Part shown: positions 24,292 to 31,813 of the stretch, piece by piece
How the letters are laid out: each line of letters begins with the position of its first letter
How positions within the stretch are numbered: the stretch's first letter is position 1
Assembly (NCBI RefSeq): GCF_003635165.1
Contig: NZ_ML058623.1
Location: forward strand, 1-37,408
Length of the DNA stretch: 37,408 bases
Direction: 5' to 3'
From: Burkholderia sp. Nafp2/4-1b
GTDB taxonomy: Bacteria > Pseudomonadota > Gammaproteobacteria > Burkholderiales > Burkholderiaceae
The notes under the pieces: generated by a model
Told to the model about the DNA's origin: nothing
What the model saw: the letters and a program-made list of their open reading frames with translations, nothing else
Database searches by the model: none
Translations under genes and position numbers: made by a program

Positions 24292-26001
24292 ATGACGACC
24301 ATGAATGTGGTTGGTGCAGCCTCCGACTGTGTGGTTGCGTGGCACGCTATAAAGTGGAGCGACGCACATCAAACAGTAAGACGGCTGCAGATGCGTATTG
24401 CAAAGGCAGTTAAGGAAGGACGCTGGGGTAAGGTGCAAGCCTTGCAACGGCTTCTGACTCACTCGTTTTACGGCAAGGCAGTAGCTGTGAAGCGAGTGAC
24501 CGAGAATGATGGAAAGCGTACTTCGGGCGTAGACGGAGCTGTATGGAATACGCCTGAAGCGAAGACCAAAGCTGTTTTGTCTCTGAAGCGGAGAGGCTAC
24601 AAGCCTCAACCCTTGAGACGGGTATTTATCCCGAAAGCAAACGGCAAGTTGCGCCCGCTGGGTATTCCTACGATGACCGACAGGGCAATGCAAGCGTTGC
24701 ATTCGCTTGCTCTGGAGCCTATCGCGGAAACCACTGCGGACCCTAACTCGTACGGCTTCCGACCGGAGCGGGCGAGTCGAGATGCTGCTGAGCAGTGTTT
24801 TATTGCTCTCGGTAAACGTGTTTCACCTCAATGGGTCTTGGACGCAGACATTGCTGGATGCTTCGACAACATCGACCACGACTGGTTAATCGCCAACGTT
24901 CCAATGGACAAGGGGATTCTCAGGAAATGGTTGAAGTCCGGCGTTGTATGGCAAGGTCAGAAATTCTCGACTGTGACGGGGACTCCGCAGGGAGGCATCA
25001 TTTCTCCGTTACTGGCGAATATCACTTTGGACGGGATGCAGCGAGTTCTCGCTGCACGCTTCGGCATCAAGCAGTACAAAGGTGTCAATGGGGCGCACAA
25101 TCCCAAGAAGGTGAATCTGATCCGGTATGCAGACGACTTTGTTATCACGGGCGTGTCGAAAGAGGTGCTCGAAGAAGCAAAAGTTGTGATCGAACAGTTC
25201 TTGATGGAGCGAGGTTTAACGCTCTCCGCCGAGAAGACGAAGATCGTGCATATCGAAGAGGGATTTGATTTCCTTGGCTGGAATTTTCGCAAGTACGGAA
25301 CGAAGTTGCTGATCAAACCAGCAACCAAGAACGTGCAAGCTCTATTGCGGAAAGTACGAGGGATCATCAAATCAAGCCGCTCTGCAACGCAGATGGAGAT
25401 GATCAACCGGCTGAATCCAGTCGTACGAGGATGGGCCAACTATCATCGTCATCAAGTGTCGAAGGACACCTTTCGAAAGGTGGATCACGTCACTTGGAAA
25501 CAGCTTTGGCAGTGGGCTTGCCGCCGGCATCCTAACAAGTCTCTTAGCTGGGTGAAAGGTCGTTACTTTCATCGTGTTAAGGGGCGAGACTGGGTGTTTG
25601 GTGCGTCGGTGACAGATGATCGTGGCGTGGATCGGTTCGTCTCATTGGTAAAAGCCAGTGATACACCCATCCGGCGGCACGTGAAGATCAGAGCAGAAGC
25701 GAATCCATACGATGCTAGCTGGGAGCAGTACTTCGAAGACAGACTCGGTCTGTCGATGAAGGAAAGTCTCCATGGGCGGCATCGTTTGCGGATGCTCTGG
25801 TATGCGCAGGACGGTAGGTGTCCGAACTGCAATGAGCGAATCACGAAGGAAAGTGGCTGGCATGTTCACCACATCCTCCCAATAGTTCACGGCGGGAACG
25901 ATACGTTCTCCAATCTTGCGCTTCTTCACCCGAACTGTCATAGGCAAATCCACAGCCAAATTTCTCGGGAAGCTGCCGGCTCTGGTCAAACAGGGCTTTG
26001 A
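24292..26001 (+). CDS. ltrA: Group II intron reverse transcriptase/maturase with HNH endonuclease
   Basis: A 569-residue intron-encoded protein. The RT domain carries PKANGKLRPLGIPTMTDRAMQ, YGFRPERASRDAA, DADIAGCFDNIDHDWL, GTPQGGIISPLLANI and the catalytic YADD at residues 279-282. The maturase X region follows (VVRGWANYHRHQVSKDTF, WQWACRRHPNKS). The C-terminal HNH domain has CPNC (510-513), HVHH (524-527) and NCHRQIH near 548-554. The protein should assist splicing and drive DNA-primed mobility with target cleavage. Start ATG 24292 is preceded by CGGAGGAAAAGCAG. Codon use is less GC-rich than the neighbours, as expected for a recent arrival. All catalytic residues are present. Confidence 0.96.
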   Translation: MTTMNVVGAASDCVVAWHAIKWSDAHQTVRRLQMRIAKAVKEGRWGKVQALQRLLTHSFYGKAVAVKRVTENDGKRTSGVDGAVWNTPEAKTKAVLSLKRRGYKPQPLRRVFIPKANGKLRPLGIPTMTDRAMQALHSLALEPIAETTADPNSYGFRPERASRDAAEQCFIALGKRVSPQWVLDADIAGCFDNIDHDWLIANVPMDKGILRKWLKSGVVWQGQKFSTVTGTPQGGIISPLLANITLDGMQRVLAARFGIKQYKGVNGAHNPKKVNLIRYADDFVITGVSKEVLEEAKVVIEQFLMERGLTLSAEKTKIVHIEEGFDFLGWNFRKYGTKLLIKPATKNVQALLRKVRGIIKSSRSATQMEMINRLNPVVRGWANYHRHQVSKDTFRKVDHVTWKQLWQWACRRHPNKSLSWVKGRYFHRVKGRDWVFGASVTDDRGVDRFVSLVKASDTPIRRHVKIRAEANPYDASWEQYFEDRLGLSMKESLHGRHRLRMLWYAQDGRCPNCNERITKESGWHVHHILPIVHGGNDTFSNLALLHPNCHRQIHSQISREAAGSGQTGL

Positions 26002-26009
26002 TGAGGCTT

Positions 26010-26043
26010 GAGCCGTATGCGGGGAAACTCGCACGTACGGTTC
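26010..26043 (+). ncRNA. Group II intron domain V
   Basis: A 34-nt hairpin starting GAGCCGTA and ending TACGGTTC with a GAAA loop (GGGGAAACTC), the catalytic core of the ribozyme. The AGC triad, the two-base bulge region and the GNRA-type loop fit the consensus. Domain VI (about 26048-26084) follows with bulged A 26078. Confidence 0.88.
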
Positions 26044-26084
26044 TTAGGGGGGGATGAGGCCGAGAGGTCTTGTCTCTACCCGAC

Positions 26085-26747
26085 CACCAGATCTGGTCGC
26101 GCGAAGGGCGTGCGGTGGGATATCCCGGCTCGATTGGGCGATTCCACTATGGCGAAGAAGGCGACAAAGGTTACCTGTTATGGGACGTGCTGGCGGCTGA
26201 AGCACGTGCCGAGCTGGTGACGACGCCGTCGCGCGAGATGGTATGCATCGCGTTCGACGGTCCGCCCGACGAAGCGCAGCTTGCGGCGCTGGCCGCGGAT
26301 TCGGCCGGGAAGTTCGTCCGGGTTCGCTGGCAGATCGACGAGGAGCACAAGCAGCTGGTTGACCGGAAGGCAATCGAATCGATGTTTGCGTCGGCCGCCG
26401 GCCTGAAGCTCGAGCCGCGCATCCTGCCGGTGATGAGAAGCCGCGCCGAGGGGATCAGCAAGGCGGTGACGGTCGAGGCGAAGGTCGCGCGCTGGTGTGA
26501 GCTCACTTCGGTCGACCCCGACCCGCTTCTCGAGCGGCTGCAGCTGCTCGAGACGGGCGACGCGGAAGCGATCGCGGCATCGGTGCTTGATCGAATTGCG
26601 CAGGTTGGCGATTCGACGGAGGTGCCGGAGATTCCCGGCGGTACGACGAACATCGTCCCGCTAGTCGCCGCCAGTCTCGAAGCTGAGGCGGAGCCAGAAT
26701 CGAAGCCGTCGCTGTCATGGCTCAACGATGATCTGTTCGCGGCCTGA
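26085..26747 (+). CDS. sbcD: SbcD-like nuclease, 3' exon
   Basis: The last 220 residues of sbcD after intron removal, beginning HQIWSREGRAVGYPGSIGRF. HQIW continues the catalytic GHIHK motif of the first exon, and YPGSIGRFHYGEEGDKGY is the family sequence that follows it in SbcD proteins. The rest is the capping region plus a Ser/Glu-rich C-terminal tail. Unspliced, the frame is open only from an ATG inside the intron (26070), which would give an inactive fragment with five foreign residues, so no proper translation start exists. The coding frame is intact to the stop at 26747. Confidence 0.9.
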   Translation, partial: HQIWSREGRAVGYPGSIGRFHYGEEGDKGYLLWDVLAAEARAELVTTPSREMVCIAFDGPPDEAQLAALAADSAGKFVRVRWQIDEEHKQLVDRKAIESMFASAAGLKLEPRILPVMRSRAEGISKAVTVEAKVARWCELTSVDPDPLLERLQLLETGDAEAIAASVLDRIAQVGDSTEVPEIPGGTTNIVPLVAASLEAEAEPESKPSLSWLNDDLFAA

Positions 26748-26802
26748 GCGCTGCCTGTCTCGACGGTCAGCACGACGCCGAGCATTGAGCACAGCCGTGT
26801 TC

Positions 26803-26823
26803 CGATAGCCCGCGTGGCTATCG
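26803..26823 (+). terminator. Hairpin after sbcD
   Basis: CGATAGCC (26803-26810) pairs with GGCTATCG (26816-26823), eight perfect base pairs, loop CGCGT. There is no T run, so termination would be weak or factor-dependent. Confidence 0.5.
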
Positions 26824-26890
26824 AAACGAGGTTCACCCCGCGCCCACCGGCGCATCGATCGCAGCACCGCTGCATCCATTTTCTTATCTA

Positions 26891-26917
26891 CCCTGGCGGG
26901 GAGCGATCCCTCCCGGG
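26891..26917 (+). promoter_or_regulatory. Leader hairpin before the 26949 gene
   Basis: Begins CCCTGGCGGGGA, the same 12 bases as the leader at 29801, and folds back on TCCCTCCCGGG with two mismatches. It ends about 32 bases before the ATG at 26949. Confidence 0.5.
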
Positions 26918-26948
26918 CGCACTCCGTCCATTTCACAGGAGTGTGTCT

Positions 26949-27470
26949 ATGTTTGGTCTTTATCCCGCCGGCGCCCGTTGGGTCCAGCAGTTTTCCGCGT
27001 CGGACGACGCCAAAACGTTGCAGAAGTGTCTCGTAGACCACGGCGGATGCGCGGCCGCGCTGTTTCATCAGCCCTTCGGCTCCGGCCGCGGCGTCACGAT
27101 TGCGCAGCGCGAAAGCTTCCTCGTGCTCGTGCATGCGTCCGACGTCGATTCCCCGGAAGTCGCTGTGGTGCCCGACGTCCAGATGCAGAACCTGCTTTGG
27201 TCGTTCAATTCGGGATACGCCAGTCAGTGGTCGGCGCGCGAGCTCCAGATCCTGACCGGTTGTACCGACTGGAACGCGCTGATCAAGCAGGCCTCCGCGT
27301 CGTTTGCGCAGCTTTGCGACACGGTTCGGCAAGCCGCGGCAGCTACGCTTGGCACCAAGGTCATCCGACCGGAACCGATGCTGCCAAACGACGACGAGGA
27401 TATTCCGTTCCTGCCATCGGAATACCTGCAGGAAATCCCGCTATCGGAGGTCGAATCATGCGTCCGCTGA
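26949..27470 (+). CDS. Hypothetical protein between sbcD and sbcC
   Basis: A 173-residue soluble protein starting MFGLYPAGARWVQQFSASDD at ATG 26949, with AGGAG seven bases upstream. It has no signal or membrane segment. Aromatic-rich LLWSFNSGYASQWSARELQIL lies in the middle and the C-terminus is acidic (NDDEDIPFLPSEYLQEIP). It overlaps the sbcC start by 13 bases, so the two are translationally coupled. No family is recognised. Its position inside an sbcD-sbcC pair suggests a partner or regulator of the nuclease complex. Confidence 0.75.
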   Translation: MFGLYPAGARWVQQFSASDDAKTLQKCLVDHGGCAAALFHQPFGSGRGVTIAQRESFLVLVHASDVDSPEVAVVPDVQMQNLLWSFNSGYASQWSARELQILTGCTDWNALIKQASASFAQLCDTVRQAAAATLGTKVIRPEPMLPNDDEDIPFLPSEYLQEIPLSEVESCVR

Positions 27471-29779
27471 GACTGATTCTCGAGGGGTTCTATGGGGTGC
27501 GCGACGGAATGAAGCGCGATAGCGTGGAACTCGATCTCGAATCCTTGCCTCGCGGGCTGATCGCATTGACCGGCCCGAACGGCGCCGGCAAGACGACGAT
27601 CATGGACAACATGCATCCGTACCGGATCATGCCCTCGCGCGCATCGAAGCTGTCCGTCGATGCGTTTTCCTATTGGGATCACATCTGCGGCGTCCATGCG
27701 CGCAAGGAATTCGAGTGGGAGCACGACGGTATCCGTTATCGCTCGACCTTCGCGTTCCGCAAACCTGGTAAAACCGGCAAGGCGGACTACTTCCTGTTCT
27801 ATCGCTCGATGGACGGGGAGTGGCACCCGGTGACGTTGCCGGACGGCATGGTTTCGGACGGCAAGGGCGAGACCTACGACCGCTGTGTCGAAGCGATTTG
27901 CGGCTCGCTGGAATCGTTCTTCACCAGCGTGTTTTCTGCGCAGAACCGGCGGCCGCTCGCGTCCTACGGCGCGAGCGAGATCAAGTCGCTGCTCGCCGAG
28001 TTGCTCAAGATCGACCATCTGCGTGCGCTGGCCACGAAGGCGGCCGACGTCACCAAACTGCTTACCAGGCGTCTGGATGCCGTGCAGCAAGACGTTGTGG
28101 CATTTGCCGGCAAGCGCGAGCGTGTCGACCAGACGCGCAAGTCGATTGAGGCGGATGCCGTGGCAATCGCTGCCGCCCGTGCTGACCGAGAGTCGGTGCA
28201 AACCGCGCTCGCCGGGCTGACGCAGCAGCGGGCGACGCTTGTGGCAAAGCAGCGCGAGAACGCGGGTGTCGAAGCACGACTGCGCGAACTCGGCGTACGG
28301 CGCAATGAGCTTGCAACGTCCCTGCAAGGCATCGAACGGGATACGGCTGCGGATCGGCAACGTTTCACGCAACGCCGCGCCGCGATTCGCACGACGATGA
28401 GGAGCCACGAAGCGGTGGTGAAGCAACGCGACGCCATTCTCGGTGCCGCTGCCGCGAGGGACGAAGCGCAGATTCGCATCTCACAACTGGAAGCGCAGAT
28501 CGGGCCATTGCAGCAGGCCATTGCCGACATGGATGGGAAGCAGCTTCGGCTGGCGACGCTTCAGTCTGCGATGACCGGTCTTGAATCAGAAGGCGCGACC
28601 AAAGCCGAGTTGCTGAAGAACCTGCAGGGGCAAGCGGCTGTCGTTGAGTCGGTGCCGTGCGCCGGGATGGAGATTCACGCGACGTGCCCGTTGCTCGTGC
28701 AAGCGCGCAATGCAGCACAACAGGCGCAAGTTCAGACCGTTTCCCTGAAGGATCTGCGCATCCGCTACAAGGCGCAGAGAGACGAACGGGATGGGCTCGC
28801 GCCGGCAATCGCATCGATGTCCGCAAAGCGCACTGAACTTCAGCAGGTGAACGCCGGTATCACGGCGGCACGACAGGCATTACAGCGTGCGACGGACCTG
28901 GCGGCTCGCAAGCCGTTGCTGGATGCCGCAGATGCGGGGCTGGCGACGGCGCGTGCTGAGCTTGGCACCCTCGATGTCGAAGACAGTGAAGCCCAGAAAC
29001 GCCGTGAGACGGAAATCGGCCGGCTGAACGCGCTGTCGCGCGGAATCGAGACGGAAATAGCTCGTCTCGGGGCTGTAGACGTCACGCAGGCCATCGCTGA
29101 TGTGGACCGGCAAATTGCAGCACGCCGCGAAGCAGGCACGGCGCTCGACGCGCAGATCGAAGCATTGATCCGCAGTCAGGCGACGCGCGAAACCGAGCTT
29201 GTTTCGCTGCAACGTGAACTCGGCGGCCTGGCGGCCACGCAGGCGTTGGCGGCGCGCCTCTCGGACGAGATCGCGCACTGGAAGCTGGTGGCGAAAGCCC
29301 TCGGCAACGACGGCGTAATTGCCTTGACGATCGACGATGCGGGTCCTGCCCTGGCGAAGACGGTGAACGATCTGCTGCTTGCGTGCTACGGCATGCGATT
29401 CACGGTTGAGATTCAGACACAACGGGCGCTGGCGAACGGCGAACTGCGTGAGGGCCTCGAAATACTCGTGCACGACGCCGATAGCGACAGCAGCAAGTCA
29501 GTCGGAGTGATGTCCGGCGGTCAGAAGGTCTGGATCAACGAGTGTCTGACGCGCGGTATTGCTTTGTATATCGCGGGGAATGCGAGCCAGCCGTACCAGT
29601 CGCTGTTCAGCGACGAGTCGGATGGCCCGCTGGATCCGCAACGCAAGGTGCAGTTCATGAGGATGAAGCGGGAGGTGTTGAAGCAGGGCGGTTACGAGCG
29701 GGAGTTCTTCATCTCGCAAACGCCCGAGCTGATCGCCGAAGCCGATGCAGTAATCGATGTAGCGGCGCTGGCCCAGTAG
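27458..29779 (+). CDS. sbcC: SbcC/Rad50-like ATPase
   Basis: A 773-residue SMC-like ATPase, shorter than typical SbcC (about 1,000). Walker A is GPNGAGKTT (39-47), the ABC signature is SGGQ (686-689) and Walker B is SLFSDESDG (715-723). Long coiled-coil stretches lie on both sides of residue 400. At the hook position the cysteines are C401 and C410, with spacing CX8C rather than the Rad50 CXXC. The start MRPLRLILEGFYG at ATG 27458 is typical. Together with SbcD it should form a DNA-end-processing complex that cuts hairpins and protein-blocked ends. ATPase motifs are intact. Confidence 0.93.
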   Translation: MRPLRLILEGFYGVRDGMKRDSVELDLESLPRGLIALTGPNGAGKTTIMDNMHPYRIMPSRASKLSVDAFSYWDHICGVHARKEFEWEHDGIRYRSTFAFRKPGKTGKADYFLFYRSMDGEWHPVTLPDGMVSDGKGETYDRCVEAICGSLESFFTSVFSAQNRRPLASYGASEIKSLLAELLKIDHLRALATKAADVTKLLTRRLDAVQQDVVAFAGKRERVDQTRKSIEADAVAIAAARADRESVQTALAGLTQQRATLVAKQRENAGVEARLRELGVRRNELATSLQGIERDTAADRQRFTQRRAAIRTTMRSHEAVVKQRDAILGAAAARDEAQIRISQLEAQIGPLQQAIADMDGKQLRLATLQSAMTGLESEGATKAELLKNLQGQAAVVESVPCAGMEIHATCPLLVQARNAAQQAQVQTVSLKDLRIRYKAQRDERDGLAPAIASMSAKRTELQQVNAGITAARQALQRATDLAARKPLLDAADAGLATARAELGTLDVEDSEAQKRRETEIGRLNALSRGIETEIARLGAVDVTQAIADVDRQIAARREAGTALDAQIEALIRSQATRETELVSLQRELGGLAATQALAARLSDEIAHWKLVAKALGNDGVIALTIDDAGPALAKTVNDLLLACYGMRFTVEIQTQRALANGELREGLEILVHDADSDSSKSVGVMSGGQKVWINECLTRGIALYIAGNASQPYQSLFSDESDGPLDPQRKVQFMRMKREVLKQGGYEREFFISQTPELIAEADAVIDVAALAQ

Positions 29780-29800
29780 GGCAGCGTCCATCTCTTTGAA

Positions 29801-29826
29801 CCCTGGCGGGGAATGTCCCCGCAGGG
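29801..29826 (+). promoter_or_regulatory. Leader hairpin of the 60-residue gene
   Basis: CCCTG-G-CGGGGA (29801-29812) pairs with TCCCCG-CAGGG (29816-29826): 11 base pairs, one bulged G, loop ATG. The following CTTCTTTTT and GAGGAAC resemble the leader at 1-140. It is 33 bases upstream of the start at 29860. Confidence 0.6.
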
Positions 29827-29859
29827 GCGTTCCGCGCCTTCTTTTTATCGAGGAACGCA

Positions 29860-30042
29860 ATGCAACTGAAATCGGCTCAATCGAAAGTCGCAAACGAGAT
29901 CCGTGTGGCAATTCGCCCGGCGCGTTCGCGCTTGGGTGGCGAGCACGTCTACAAGCTGAACGGCTCGGAGCTGCGCGACGTATTGATCGACGGTCGCTGC
30001 GTAACGTTGTCGGTGACGGCGACCCCGTCGCACGCGGTCTGA
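29860..30042 (+). CDS. Small 60-residue protein
   Basis: A short basic protein beginning MQLKSAQSKVANEIRVAIRP at ATG 29860, with GAGGAAC eight bases upstream and its own leader hairpin. The sequence HVYKLNGSELRDVLIDGRCVTLSV looks like a small beta-type fold. No family is recognised. Leader structure, ribosome binding site and coding-like composition support a real gene. Confidence 0.6.
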   Translation: MQLKSAQSKVANEIRVAIRPARSRLGGEHVYKLNGSELRDVLIDGRCVTLSVTATPSHAV

Positions 30043-30072
30043 GCGAGGAGAGCGGCAACGCCGCGTCTCATC

Positions 30073-30248
30073 ATGCTTCTGATCGTTGCCCATGGCCCGA
30101 TTCCGGCGAGTCAAGCGGAAATCCAGCGCTCGCTCTGGAGGCCGGCCATCACCGTGCAGCGCCGGATCGAGGAGGAGACGGACTTCGTCATCTGCAACGA
30201 TGGTCTAGTTCTCAACTTCACGATCAGGCAGCCGAAGCGCTGCGATAA
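30073..30248 (+). pseudogene. Possible frameshifted small HTH-like gene
   Basis: From ATG 30073 the frame reads MLLIVAHGPIPASQAEIQRS and then TVQRRIEEETDFVICNDGLV, which looks like a small winged-helix protein of about 58 residues. In this frame no stop occurs before the PLD gene, but a TAA at 30246-30248 in another frame lies just before a leader hairpin, where the stop of a normal unit in this cluster would be. One indel near 30210-30230 would explain this. It could also be a non-coding spacer. Confidence 0.3.
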
Positions 30249-30262
30249 CCCATACATCGGCG

Positions 30263-30290
30263 GGCTTCGCTTTCGAAAGAGAGCGGGGCC
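30263..30290 (+). promoter_or_regulatory. GAAA-capped hairpin in the PLD leader
   Basis: Twelve pairs (30263-30274 / 30279-30290, three G-U) closed by a GAAA tetraloop, 29 bases before the PLD gene start at 30320. It is the clearest GNRA-type leader hairpin of the set. Confidence 0.65.
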
Positions 30291-30319
30291 TTTGCCCGTA
30301 TACCCCATTGGAGGCCTGT

Positions 30320-30670
30320 ATGAAAAAGCGAATCCTGTTTGCCACGGCAGTGGCGTCGTTGTTTTGTTTCGCCGCAGTTGCATTTGCGGGGCGTGCACAC
30401 GCGGAACCTGCGGCTGCGATCGATGTGGCGTTCTCGCCGAATGGCGGCGTCGAGCAGTTGATCGTTCGGACGATCGCTTCGGCGCAGCGCTCGATTCGCG
30501 TGATGGCGTATTCGTTGACCTCGCCGGCCATCGTTCGTGCGCTGATCTCGGCTCACCGCCGCGGCGTCGCTGTCGCCGTGACAGTTGACCAGACCCCAGC
30601 CGCAACACCTGAGCCAACCCCACAGCGCTGGATAACGCCCACATCAGGCTACTGCATCGCCTACGGGTGA
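30320..30670 (+). pseudogene. Truncated phospholipase-D-family (Nuc-like) nuclease
   Basis: A 116-residue product starting MKKRILFATAVASLFCFAAV with a signal peptide (to about AHA). AIDVAFSPNGGVEQLIVRTI, ASAQRSIRVMAYSLTSPAIV and ALISAHRRGVAVAVTVD match the first half of periplasmic PLD-type nucleases found on conjugative elements. After VTVD the similarity ends and 20 unrelated residues lead to a stop. The HKD motif (HxKxxxxD), needed for catalysis, is missing. The break near 30595 is probably a deletion or recombination point and may mark the element edge. ATG 30320 has TTGGAGG upstream. Confidence 0.75.
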
Positions 30671-30693
30671 ACGATAGCGGTTTTTGCTTTCAT

Positions 30694-30721
30694 TTGATAG
30701 CGTTTTATATCAAGTTATGAT
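30694..30721 (+). promoter_or_regulatory. Promoter-like site upstream of hicA
   Basis: TTGATA (30694-30699) and TATGAT (30716-30721) are separated by 16 bases in a markedly AT-rich patch. TATCA-AGTTA-TGATA (30709-30722) is an inverted repeat over the -10 that could be the operator of the toxin-antitoxin pair. Confidence 0.55.
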
Positions 30722-30986
30722 ATTATTAGGCCCCGAAGACGGAACACGGCGCGTGCTGAGCGCGCTCTACACGAAACCGACCTTGGGCGGAATCGCGTTC
30801 GCGGATATCGAATCTTTGGTGGTCGCGCTGGGTCGGCAGCATTCACGACGGCGCCCGGTCGCATATCGCCTTCCAGCTGAAAGGGACGCGCCGATATCTG
30901 CATCGCCGCATCCGGGCAAGGAGGCAAAGCGCTATCAGGTTGAGGGCGTGAGCGACTGGTTCAACGAATTGTGGATTACGCCATGA
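30717..30986 (+). pseudogene. hicA: HicA toxin with two compensating frameshifts
   Basis: The frame reads LYTKPTLGGIAFADIESLVVALG, the start of a HicA-family mRNA interferase, then about 24 unrelated residues, then SPHPGKEAKRYQVEGVSDWF, its end. In the +1 frame the middle reads GSIHDGARSHIAFQLKGTRR and YLHR, exactly the missing HicA core. One extra base near 30834 and one missing base near 30906 explain this. The overall frame stays open, so a scrambled protein could be made. The lost core includes much of the fold and the family's conserved HRPHP approach. The start is uncertain because a promoter-like -10 covers ATG 30717. Confidence 0.75.
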
Positions 30987-31323
30987 CCAACGCAATGACA
31001 TACAAGGGCTATTACGCCCGCGTCGATTTCGATGGCCGTGACAACGTTTTTGTCGGGCACATGCTCGGTGTCGATGACAAAACCAGCCTTCACGGCGAGA
31101 CGGTCGTTGAGCTGACGGAAGATTTTCACGCGGCCGTGGATTACTATCTCAACGAGCGCCGCAAAAGCCGGCGTCCGGAAAGCTGATGTTGCGTATCAAA
31201 CCTGAAACGCATGCGGCCGTCGGAGTCGCTGCGGCCGTTGTAGGCGAGAGCGTCAATCAGTGGTCTGAGAAGGTATTAGGGCGCGCCGCACGCGAAGTCC
31301 TTGAACGTGCGGCGCACGTCTGA
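30983..31323 (+). pseudogene. hicB: HicB antitoxin split by a frameshift
   Basis: The N-terminal part (30983-31186) is AMTYKGYYARVDFDGRDNVF with VGHMLGVDDKTSLHGETVVE and FHAAVDYYLNERRK, a HicB core domain. It then hits a stop. In another frame from 31177 the sequence continues GKLMLRIKPETHAAVGVAA and SVNQWSEKVLGRAA to a stop at 31323, the expected DNA-binding ribbon-helix-helix part. One indel near 31175 separates them. The start overlaps the hicA stop in ATGA. If both breaks are real, the pair is a decayed toxin-antitoxin module. Confidence 0.8.
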
Positions 31324-31375
31324 AGATGATTTTTCTCCGCGAGTGTGCTGAGTTTCGCGGATGTTCCCCGATTGC

Positions 31376-31768
31376 TCATGCACTGGCTTGCGTTCGGCCA
31401 GACTCGCCGCCTGCTGTCAGCATCTCGCGGACGCAGAGATAGGAAATTGGAAGCGATGGTGTCGCTAAGGCCCAGTCGACGAAGCCGGTGAGGTCAACCC
31501 CAGGCAACGTTTTCGGTCCGATTCGGGGTAGGGCATCAACGACTGCTGTTGCGTTTCGGCTCTGGAACGAGAGATCCGAAAAGGCCTGCTCTTCAATCTC
31601 GAGAAGAACCGGCCAAGTCAAGGCGTGCACTAACTCTCCCTTGAGATTACGCTCCGCGAGGGATAACGCGATGCGGCGCAGATCTTGGGTGGCGCGCGCA
31701 AGCGCGCACTCGAAAAGTACCGGGTCGCTCTTCGGATCGGTCGTCGAATCAGCTTCTGAAAGTCCCAT
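31376..31768 (-). CDS. Hypothetical protein
   Basis: A 130-residue soluble protein starting MGLSEADSTTDPKSDPVLFE at ATG 31768; the frame is open 15 codons further upstream. Helical, coding-like segments are FECALARATQDLRRIALSLA and LVHALTWPVLLEIEEQAF. No ribosome binding site is clear and no family is recognised. Composition looks like a real protein, but the region around it is decayed, so it may be an orphan. Confidence 0.45.
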   Translation of the reverse strand: MGLSEADSTTDPKSDPVLFECALARATQDLRRIALSLAERNLKGELVHALTWPVLLEIEEQAFSDLSFQSRNATAVVDALPRIGPKTLPGVDLTGFVDWALATPSLPISYLCVREMLTAGGESGRTQASA

Positions 31769-31813
31769 AAAAGTTATGCGTGAATGATACGGTGAGCGCC
31801 AGCCATGGAGCAC

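Larger units (their letters stand above)
23677..26084 (+). mobile_element. Group II intron (retroelement) inside sbcD
   Basis: A complete 2,408-bp group II intron. The 5' end is GTGCG, matching the bacterial GUGYG consensus. The 3' end is CTACCCGAC. Domain V is at 26010-26043 and domain VI follows, with a likely branch-point A at 26078, seven bases from the 3' end counted with the last base as one. A 569-residue RT/maturase/HNH protein is encoded in domain IV. EBS1 (CTTATG, in a hairpin loop) is complementary to IBS1 (CATAAG, 23671-23676). Precise removal restores sbcD as GHIHK|HQIW. All parts look intact, so splicing and mobility are likely. Intron class was not determined. Confidence 0.95.

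Noticed and set aside
26978..27457. Upstream extension of sbcC
   Set aside because: The family start MRPLRLILEGF lies at 27458; the upstream part overlaps the preceding gene and is shadow sequence.
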